From contig CAKRWZ010000060.1 of assembly GCA_934418295.1 (NCBI GenBank), positions 1-11,500 of the forward strand: a stretch of DNA of 11,500 nt, written 5' to 3'. The position numbers were made by a program, and so were the translations under genes. Below the pieces are notes generated by a model. It had not been told where the DNA came from. It ran no database searches and saw only the letters and a list, made by a program, of their open reading frames with translations. The number at the start of each line of letters is the position of its first letter. Within the stretch, counting starts at the first letter, position 1. This stretch comes from an uncultured Mediterraneibacter sp. (lineage in GTDB: Bacteria > Bacillota > Clostridia > Lachnospirales > Lachnospiraceae). Below, in pieces: positions 1 through 6,158 of the stretch.

Positions 1-990
1 CCGGCAGAAAAATTGTTCCGGGTATTGCAGGACTCTACCAAATGGGGAGACCGTCAGGATATCCGCACCGTCGGAGATCTGAACGATATGGTGACCAGAT
101 ATGATATGCAGGATGCGGTTTTGATCCAAGAGGCATATCAGGAGGAAAAAATTGCAGAGATCGCAGGACAGATCGCGGGTCAGCCGGAGATAAAATTCAT
201 TCTGATTGCAGGCCCCTCTTCTTCTGGAAAGACGACCTTTGCCCAGCGCCTGGCCATTGAATTGCGGGTAGCCGGCAAAAGACCCCACACGGTCTCGGTG
301 GACAATTATTACGTGGATCGGGAAAAAACGCCAAAGGATGAAAACGGCAATTATGATTTTGAGTGTCTGGAAGCTTTGGATGTCCGGCAGTTTAACGAGG
401 ATATGGGTCGGCTGTTAAAAGGAGAAGAGGTGAAAATGCCAACCTTCGACTTTGAAGAAGGACGAAGAAGGTATACCGGAAAAACTATGCAGCTGAGGGA
501 GGCGGATGTATTAGTCATCGAGGGGATCCACTGCCTGAATCCGAGATTTACGGAGAAGCTGGAGGATAAAAATAAATTCAAGATTTACATAAGCGCTTTG
601 ACCCAGCTGAATATAGATGAACATAACCGGATCCCTTCTACGGACGGACGACTGATCCGTCGGATCGTGCGGGATGCCCGGACCAGAGGAACGATGGCAG
701 AGCAGACCATTGCCATGTGGCCGTCGGTGAGAAGAGGAGAAGAACAAAATATCTTTCCTTACCAGGAAGAGGCGGACGTGATGTTTAATTCGGCGTTGCT
801 TTATGAGCTGGCAGTATTGAAGCAGTATGTGGAGCCACTGTTGTTCCGGATCGAACGGAACAGTCCGGAATATCTGGAAGCAAAAAGGCTTCTGAAATTT
901 TTGGATTATTTTGTGGGGATTCGCAGCGAATACGTTCCGACCAATTCCCTGCTGAGAGAATTTATCGGCGGAGGGGTCTTTCAGCTGTAG
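1..990 (+). CDS. Uridine kinase-like nucleoside kinase, C-terminal part (5' end outside window)
   Basis: Phosphoribulokinase/uridine kinase family P-loop protein, likely phosphorylating uridine/cytidine or a related nucleoside in the cytoplasm (salvage). The reading frame is open from base 1, so 329 residues are seen and the true start lies upstream; a TTG at base 13 is only an internal codon. Counting from the first visible codon: Walker A GPSSSGKTT at 71-79, DNYY at 101-104, PTFDF at 147-151, Walker B-like VLVIEG at 170-175, and an Arg-rich lid (RRIVRDARTRG) at 220-230. The segment before the P-loop matches the linker seen in long clostridial nucleoside kinases of about 550 residues, which carry N-terminal TGS and threonyl-tRNA-synthetase-like domains; those domains would be off-window. 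Family assignment is firm; the exact nucleoside is inferred. It stands alone at this end, converging on the potCD gene with a shared hairpin between them. Confidence 0.88.
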   Translation, partial: PAEKLFRVLQDSTKWGDRQDIRTVGDLNDMVTRYDMQDAVLIQEAYQEEKIAEIAGQIAGQPEIKFILIAGPSSSGKTTFAQRLAIELRVAGKRPHTVSVDNYYVDREKTPKDENGNYDFECLEALDVRQFNEDMGRLLKGEEVKMPTFDFEEGRRRYTGKTMQLREADVLVIEGIHCLNPRFTEKLEDKNKFKIYISALTQLNIDEHNRIPSTDGRLIRRIVRDARTRGTMAEQTIAMWPSVRRGEEQNIFPYQEEADVMFNSALLYELAVLKQYVEPLLFRIERNSPEYLEAKRLLKFLDYFVGIRSEYVPTNSLLREFIGGGVFQL

Positions 991-1045
991 AGATATAGAA
1001 TGTCCGAGGTACAGAGAGTACCGGAGCATGCAAAGCAGAAAACAG

Positions 1046-1100
1046 AACGACCATGCAAGGAAAGACGTTTCCGTTACGTCATATCCTGCACGGTCGTTTT
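1046..1100. terminator. Hairpin terminator between convergent genes, probably bidirectional
   Basis: Arms 1046-1052 (AACGACC) and 1092-1098 (GGTCGTT) pair perfectly. After one mismatch TGCA (1054-1057) pairs with TGCA (1087-1090) and GG (1059-1060) with CC (1085-1086). An apical stem GACGT/ACGTC lies at 1064-1068 and 1076-1080. On the plus strand TTTT follows at 1097-1100; on the minus strand the hairpin is followed by a U-rich stretch (CTGTTTTC). It sits 55 bases past the kinase stop and 15 bases past the potCD stop, so it can serve both transcripts. Confidence 0.7.
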
Positions 1101-1114
1101 CATTGTTGCTAAGC

Positions 1115-2992
1115 TTACTTAGATTTGATCTCTCTCCACAATTTGTTGTACAAAGCATCTCCGCTCTCACCTAAATACTGTAGAGATTCGCAGTCGGTGA
1201 GGGTGTCCAGATCCGGAAATGCGATCTTGCTTTCCCGGAATTCTTTTTCTTCGATCAAAGCCTGTCCTGCGGAGTTCGGAATGGAATAGGTAATGTAATC
1301 GAAGTTCATTTTTGCGATTTCCGGACGGCACATATAATTGATGAAGGCTTCTGCGTTTTCTTTGTGTCTGGCGTTTTTCGGAATGACCCAGGAATCGATC
1401 CAGAGCATGCTGCCTTCCTTCGGAATGACGTATTCCAGATCCGGATTTTCCATCTGGCAGAAGAGTGCCTCGCCGGAATAGATAACGCCGAGAGCCGCTT
1501 CGCCGGCAATCATTTTATCCCGGACTTGATCCCCTACATAAGCCTGTACCAAAGGCTTCTGTTCGATCAAAAGAGTTTTGGCAGCTTCCAGCTCATCCAA
1601 GTCCGTGGTATTCATGGAGTAACCCAGATACTTCAGAGTGATTCCCAGAGTGTCCCGCACGCTGTCCTGCATCAGGATGCTGTCGGCGTATTTCTCATCC
1701 CAGAGGATTCCCCAGCTGTCCACCGGCTCATTTACCATAGAAGTATTGTAGAGGATGCCGACGGTTCCCCAGAGATGAGGCACCGAATAACGGTTGCCCG
1801 GGTCAAATTCTGAGGCGTGGTCCAGATATTCCTGGTCGATGTATTTGATGTTGGGGATCTTATCATAATCCAGCTCTGCCAGCATATCGTTTTCGATCAT
1901 ACGCTGTACCATATAATCAGAAGGGCAGACTACATCATAGGAAATGGCACCGGACTGTATTTTGGGATACATGATCTCATTGGATTCGTACTCTTCATAT
2001 ACCACACTGATGCCGGTATCCTTTTCAAACATTTCGATGGCTTCCGGATCCAGATATTCGCCGAAATTGTAAACGATCACCTGATTATCGCTGTGGATGC
2101 TGCTTTTGGCGCCGTAATAGATCCCGCCCAAAGAGATTACCGTCACAAGACAGGCCGGGATGACTCTGCGGAAAATAATGCCGGAGATCCGCTTGCGCTT
2201 GGATGCGGTAAGCTTTCCTGCGGCCGTTTTGTTCTTTTCAGGAGACGTATTGATCAGGATCAAAAGTAAAAGGACGGTCAGGAAAAGCAGGGTGGAAAGC
2301 GCATACATTTCCGGTTTGATCCCTTTTCTGGATTCTCCGTAGATTTTTGTGGAGAGGGTGTCTACCCCCGGCCCTTTGGTAAAATGGGTGATGACAAAAT
2401 CATCCAGTGACATGGTAAATGCCAGGAGAAAGCCGGAGAAAATACCGGGCAGGATATCCGGAAAGATCACCTTAAAAAAGGCGTGGGCCGGAGATGCACC
2501 CAGATCGAGGGCTGCCTCGTAAGTACTGTTGTCAAGCTGTTTCAGCTTAGGGAGCACACTCAGGATCACATAAGGGATGTTGAAGGTGATGTGTGCCAGC
2601 AGCACGGTGGAAAATCCCATGGAAAACCGGAATGCGATAAACAGAAGCATCAGAGAGATACCGGTCACGATGTCTGCGTTCAGCATGGGAATGTTGGTGA
2701 CAGCCATCATAAAAGCTTTCATTTTTTTTCCAAGCGCCTGTATGCCGATGGCCCCTGCAGTTCCGATGATGGTTGCGATCAGGGCGGAGAGAAGGGCAAT
2801 GGTCAGTGTCGTGTACAACGCGTTCATGATATCGGTGCTCTGGAAGAGGGAGGTATACCATTTTGTGGTAAAGCCGCCCCATTTTGCACTGGTCCTGGAA
2901 TTGTTGAAAGAAAGCACGACTAGCGTGACGATGGGCGCATACATCAAGATCAGGATCAGAGCCAGATAGATCCGTTTCAGAGAAGTTTTCAT
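1115..2992 (-). CDS. potCD: Polyamine ABC transporter: PotC permease fused to PotD substrate-binding protein
   Basis: One 625-residue protein joins two subunits of the spermidine/putrescine importer. Residues 1-250 form a PotC-type permease with about six membrane segments and the EAA loop at 159-183 (EAALDLGAS...ILPG) that docks on PotA. A basic linker (about 251-276) and an extra membrane segment (about 277-295) lead to a PotD-type binding domain from about 304 to 625, which should face outside and stay tethered to the membrane. Aligning by eye with E. coli PotD, the polyamine pocket is mostly kept: Tyr313, Ser358, Tyr360, Trp531, Asp533, Tyr569, Gln605. The E. coli residues Trp34, Glu171 and Trp229 appear as Phe310, Asp447 and Tyr505. 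The ATG at 2990-2992 overlaps the potB stop by one base (TGATG), with a purine-rich ribosome site at about 3003-3013. Last gene of the operon. Fusions of this kind are known in Bacillota; spermidine versus putrescine preference is not decided here. Confidence 0.92.
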   Translation of the reverse strand: MKTSLKRIYLALILILMYAPIVTLVVLSFNNSRTSAKWGGFTTKWYTSLFQSTDIMNALYTTLTIALLSALIATIIGTAGAIGIQALGKKMKAFMMAVTNIPMLNADIVTGISLMLLFIAFRFSMGFSTVLLAHITFNIPYVILSVLPKLKQLDNSTYEAALDLGASPAHAFFKVIFPDILPGIFSGFLLAFTMSLDDFVITHFTKGPGVDTLSTKIYGESRKGIKPEMYALSTLLFLTVLLLLILINTSPEKNKTAAGKLTASKRKRISGIIFRRVIPACLVTVISLGGIYYGAKSSIHSDNQVIVYNFGEYLDPEAIEMFEKDTGISVVYEEYESNEIMYPKIQSGAISYDVVCPSDYMVQRMIENDMLAELDYDKIPNIKYIDQEYLDHASEFDPGNRYSVPHLWGTVGILYNTSMVNEPVDSWGILWDEKYADSILMQDSVRDTLGITLKYLGYSMNTTDLDELEAAKTLLIEQKPLVQAYVGDQVRDKMIAGEAALGVIYSGEALFCQMENPDLEYVIPKEGSMLWIDSWVIPKNARHKENAEAFINYMCRPEIAKMNFDYITYSIPNSAGQALIEEKEFRESKIAFPDLDTLTDCESLQYLGESGDALYNKLWREIKSK

Positions 2993-3810
2993 CAGAGTAC
3001 AGCCCCCTTTCCTTCTTTGTCATATTTGGAGACGATGGCCATGCTGGCGATGATGAAGATCATCAGGACCAGAGAAAGGCCGCTTCCCACATTCCAGTTG
3101 CTTCCTTGTTTAAATTCCTGTTCGATGACATTTCCGATCAGCAGGTATTTGCTTCCGCCCAGAAGGTCGGAGATGACAAAGGTGGTCAGAGAAGGAACGA
3201 AAACCATAGTGATCCCGCTGATCACACCGGGAAGACTCAGAGGAAATATGATGCGCACCAGTGTCTGCAGCCGGGTGGCACCCAGATCCTTTGCGGCAAA
3301 AATAATGTCCCGGTTGATTTTCTGCAAAGCATTATAGATAGGAAGCACCATAAACGGCAGAAAATCGTAAACCATGCCCAAAACGATGGCGCCGGGTGTA
3401 TTGATCATGGAAGCGGCGGGCAGATGGAAGAAGGAGAGAACCGTGTTGATCACTCCGTTGTTTTCCAGAAGCCGCTGCCATGCCAGGGTGCGCAAAAGAA
3501 AGTTCATCCACATGGGCAGAATAAAGATCAGCACAAGAAAGCCGGTCTGTCCCCGCTTTTTCTCCGAAAGGATCAGAGCCAGCGGATAGGCAAGAAGCAG
3601 ACAAACTAAGGTGCTGATAAAAGAAAGCAGCAGAGCGAGGCCGAGAGCCTTCAGATTTTCCGGTGTGGTGATCTGCGCCAGGTTGCTCCAGGTAAAATGC
3701 TTTTTGGAATCCGTCATTCCGTAATAGATGATCATCAGAAGCGGAATGATGGTAAACGCAACGGCCCAGAATAAATAAGGACCGGTCAACAGTCTTTTTT
3801 TATTCTTCAA
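2992..3810 (-). CDS. potB: Spermidine/putrescine ABC transporter permease PotB
   Basis: Integral membrane permease of 272 residues that would pair with the PotC half of the next gene to form the translocation channel. Hydrophobic segments lie near residues 11-31, 55-80, 90-107, 138-158, 195-215 and 243-262. The EAA loop is at 172-195 (AAKDLGATRLQTLVRIIFPL...PG), typical of binding-protein-dependent permeases. The start is TTG at 3808-3810: it has an excellent GAGGAGG site nine bases upstream, the protein begins with the usual basic N-terminus followed by the first membrane segment, and there is no ATG before residue 26. This start lies inside potA, giving an 11-base overlap, and the stop overlaps the potCD start by one base, so translation is probably coupled along the operon. 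Assignment to the polyamine class rests on sequence character and on the neighbours PotA and PotD. Confidence 0.92.
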   Translation of the reverse strand: MKNKKRLLTGPYLFWAVAFTIIPLLMIIYYGMTDSKKHFTWSNLAQITTPENLKALGLALLLSFISTLVCLLLAYPLALILSEKKRGQTGFLVLIFILPMWMNFLLRTLAWQRLLENNGVINTVLSFFHLPAASMINTPGAIVLGMVYDFLPFMVLPIYNALQKINRDIIFAAKDLGATRLQTLVRIIFPLSLPGVISGITMVFVPSLTTFVISDLLGGSKYLLIGNVIEQEFKQGSNWNVGSGLSLVLMIFIIASMAIVSKYDKEGKGAVL

Positions 3811-4873
3811 CGTTTACGGCCTCCTCATCTTCAGATTCCGGTTTGTTCATGATCTGGATGTCAAAAGGATCTACGTGGATCCCGACTTCTGTCCCTACCG
3901 GGAACATATCGGTGCTGTGTACCAGAAGCTCATAGTTGTTTGCTTCCACTTCCATTTCATAATGAACGCCTTTGAAAATCAGATGGGTCACAACGCCCTG
4001 GATCGTCCCTTCTCCCGGTGCGACCAGATCGATGTCCTCCGGACGGATAACGGCGTCTACGGGGCGGTTATGTCCGAAACCGACGTCTACACACTGCCAG
4101 GTAGCTCCCAGCATTTTGACGACTTTATCCTCCACCATAGTGGCGCGGATGATATTGCTTTCCCCGATAAAATCGGCTACGAAAGCATTCTGCGGTTCAT
4201 TATAAATATCCTCCGGCGTGCCGATCTGTTGGATATAGCCCTGGTTCATGACGACGATGGTGTCGGACATGGTGAGGGCTTCTTCCTGATCATGGGTCAC
4301 GTAGAGGAAGGTGATCCCCAGCTCATTTTTCAGGCGGATCAGCTCATACTGCATGTCTTGGCGGAGCTTCAGGTCTAATGCGCCGAGGGGTTCATCCAAA
4401 AGCAATACCTTCGGTTCGTTGACGATGGCCCGGGCGATGGCGATACGCTGCTGCTGGCCTCCGCTTAAAGAGTCCGGCATACGGTCTTCAAAACCATCCA
4501 GATTGACCAGTTTCAGGGCATATTTGATTTTATCCTTAATGTAGTTTTGACTTTTCTTTTTGATTTTCAGCCCGAATGCAATGTTTTCGGCGACTGTCAT
4601 ATGGGAAAAAAGAGCATATTTCTGAAAGACAGTGTTCAGCTGTCTTTTGTTTGGCGGAAGAGAATTGATGTTTTTTCCGTCAAAGATGATTTCACCGGTA
4701 TCAGGGGTCTCAAAACCGCCCAAGATGCGCAGGAGAGTCGTTTTTCCGCAGCCGCTGGGGCCAAGAAGTGTGACGAATTCGTTTTCCCGGATATAAAGGT
4801 TCAGTTCGTCCAGGACCAGGTTATCGTCGAAAGATTTGGATACATTTATAATATCAATGAGTTTTTTGGGCAT
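3800..4873 (-). CDS. potA: Spermidine/putrescine ABC transporter ATP-binding protein PotA
   Basis: Cytoplasmic ATPase of 357 residues that powers polyamine import, working as a dimer under PotB and PotC. Motifs in order: Walker A GPSGCGKTT 38-46, Q-loop Gln84, signature LSGGQ 136-140, Walker B VLLLDEP 156-162 with the catalytic Glu161, D-loop GALD 164-167, switch His194. A C-terminal OB/TOBE-like regulatory domain spans about 240-345, followed by an acidic tail. Length fits the PotA/CysA/MalK class. The ATG (4871-4873) has an AAAAGGAG site and begins one base after the aroC stop codon, so it is probably read from the aroC transcript; I see no separate promoter. The class includes other importers (iron, putrescine-only, sulfate), but the adjacent PotD-like domain makes polyamines the best call. 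Confidence 0.93.
   Translation of the reverse strand: MPKKLIDIINVSKSFDDNLVLDELNLYIRENEFVTLLGPSGCGKTTLLRILGGFETPDTGEIIFDGKNINSLPPNKRQLNTVFQKYALFSHMTVAENIAFGLKIKKKSQNYIKDKIKYALKLVNLDGFEDRMPDSLSGGQQQRIAIARAIVNEPKVLLLDEPLGALDLKLRQDMQYELIRLKNELGITFLYVTHDQEEALTMSDTIVVMNQGYIQQIGTPEDIYNEPQNAFVADFIGESNIIRATMVEDKVVKMLGATWQCVDVGFGHNRPVDAVIRPEDIDLVAPGEGTIQGVVTHLIFKGVHYEMEVEANNYELLVHSTDMFPVGTEVGIHVDPFDIQIMNKPESEDEEAVNVEE
3811..3826 (-). promoter_or_regulatory. Ribosome binding site that supports the TTG start of potB
   Basis: On the minus strand GAGGAGG (3820-3826) is followed by nine bases and then TTG (3808-3810). It lies within the last codons of potA. No other start codon in this frame has such a site, so the non-ATG start is well supported. 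Confidence 0.75.
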
Positions 4874-4874
4874 A

Positions 4875-5984
4875 TCAGGGCTCTCCTTTTAAGTAAAAAT
4901 CGGTTAATTTGTCGATGCGGCAGCTCATGTTCCGGAACAGATAGTCTGCCAGTGTGATCGCAGACATTGCCTCTACGACAACGACAGCACGTGCGGCGAT
5001 CAGCGGATCGTGGCGCCCGTGGATCACCAGGTCTGTCTCTTCGCCGTCTGCGGTGACGGTTTTTTGGGTACAGGAAATAGAAGGGGTCGGTTTGATGGAT
5101 ACAGTGATGCGGATCTCACTTCCGTCACTGATCCCGCCAAGGATCCCTCCTGCGTGGTTGGTTTCTTTAGAAACAACGCCGTTTGAGCAGACAAAAGAGT
5201 CGTTGTTTTCACTGCCTGTCGCCCGGGCGGCTTTGATGCCGTCGCCGATCTGTACGGCCTTTACGGCACCGATGGACATGATGGCCTGGGCAAAAGCAGC
5301 ATCCAGCTTGTCGAATACCGGCTCGCCGAGACCTGCAGGTACGCCAAAGATCCGGCACTGTACCGTGCCGCCTGCGGAATCTTTATGAGACATAAGAGTT
5401 TCCAGATAGTCTGCGGCCTGGGCGGCATACTTGGAGTTGGCCATGCAAAGATCGTTTTGCGTAATGGCAGAAAAATCCAATTCTTCTTCCGGGACCGTGA
5501 TCGGACCGACGGAAGTGGTAAATGTCAGAAAGCTGATGTGCAGCTGTTCCAGTATTTTCAGCGCAATGGCGCCGGCTGCCACACGGGCGGCAGTTTCACG
5601 GCCGGAGGAACGTCCGCCTCCGCGGTAATCCCGAAAACCGTATTTTTGGTCGAATGTATAGTCAGCATGCCCCGGTCTGTATGTGAATGCCAAGTTTCCG
5701 TAATCCTTGGAATGCTGATCTTCATTATAAATGACCAGAGAAATCGGAGTACCGGTGGTTTTTCCCTCAAAAACACCGGACAAGATATGTACGGCGTCGG
5801 ATTCCCTGCGCTGCGTCGCAAACTTGCTCTGTCCCGGCTTTCGTCGGTCCAGATGCTTTTGGATATCTTCTTCACACAGAGGAAGACCGGCCGGACAGCC
5901 GTCTACTACAGCGCCGCAGGCCGGACCGTGGGATTCGCCCCAGGTAGTCACCCGGAACAGAGTTCCGTAGGTTGATCCGCTCAT
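4875..5984 (-). CDS. aroC: Chorismate synthase
   Basis: Catalyses the last shikimate-pathway step, anti-1,4-elimination of phosphate from EPSP to give chorismate, the precursor of Phe, Tyr, Trp and folate; needs reduced FMN. The 369 residues fit the usual length. All family signatures are visible: GESHG 16-20, RPGHAD 103-108, RGGGRSSGRET 121-131, NHAGGILGGISDG 276-288 and GRHDP 323-327. The ATG (5982-5984) follows a strong AAAGGAGAG site six bases upstream, and a near-consensus promoter lies about 40 bases upstream. No other shikimate gene is adjacent; instead the gene leads directly into potA with a 1-base gap, so it appears to be the first gene of an aroC-potA-potB-potCD operon. Function is certain; the operon link is inferred from spacing. 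Confidence 0.97.
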   Translation of the reverse strand: MSGSTYGTLFRVTTWGESHGPACGAVVDGCPAGLPLCEEDIQKHLDRRKPGQSKFATQRRESDAVHILSGVFEGKTTGTPISLVIYNEDQHSKDYGNLAFTYRPGHADYTFDQKYGFRDYRGGGRSSGRETAARVAAGAIALKILEQLHISFLTFTTSVGPITVPEEELDFSAITQNDLCMANSKYAAQAADYLETLMSHKDSAGGTVQCRIFGVPAGLGEPVFDKLDAAFAQAIMSIGAVKAVQIGDGIKAARATGSENNDSFVCSNGVVSKETNHAGGILGGISDGSEIRITVSIKPTPSISCTQKTVTADGEETDLVIHGRHDPLIAARAVVVVEAMSAITLADYLFRNMSCRIDKLTDFYLKGEP

Positions 5985-6024
5985 CTGAAATCTCTCCTTT
6001 CTTTTTGATCAAAACTAATTACTA

Positions 6025-6053
6025 ATTATATAAGATGTTACAATAACTGGCAA
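6025..6053 (-). promoter_or_regulatory. Sigma-A type promoter of the aroC-pot operon
   Basis: On the minus strand the -35 is TTGCCA (6048-6053), the spacer is exactly 17 bases (6031-6047) and the -10 is TATAAT (6025-6030). Transcription would start near 6018, giving a short leader of about 30 bases before the aroC ATG, too short for a riboswitch or attenuator. Confidence 0.8.
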
Positions 6054-6096
6054 TCCTTAATTTTCAATGAAGACGGGAACGGGGCGGGTTTTTTGC

Positions 6097-6125
6097 TGTA
6101 CATTTAAAAAAAAACGTATTATAAT
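6097..6125 (+). promoter_or_regulatory. Promoter of the L,D-transpeptidase gene, with an A9 tract in the spacer
   Basis: A perfect -10 TATAAT at 6120-6125 lies 17 bases downstream of TGTACA (6097-6102), a 4 of 6 match to the -35 consensus. The alternative TTGCTG at 6093-6098 would need a 21-base spacer. The spacer contains nine consecutive A (6106-6114). It is divergent from the aroC promoter, with about 43 bases between the two -35 boxes. The leader is about 27 bases. Confidence 0.65.
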
Positions 6126-6158
6126 GAACGCAGCTATTAGGTCTAAAGGGAGTAGGAT

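Noticed and set aside
511..1170. 219-codon minus-strand open frame overlapping the nucleoside kinase and the potCD end
   Set aside because: It overlaps conserved kinase codons and the convergent terminator, and shows no protein family character.
2547..3023. Overlapping 158-codon minus-strand frame spanning the potB/potCD junction
   Set aside because: It is an out-of-frame shadow of two permease genes with intact, overlapping reading frames and EAA loops.
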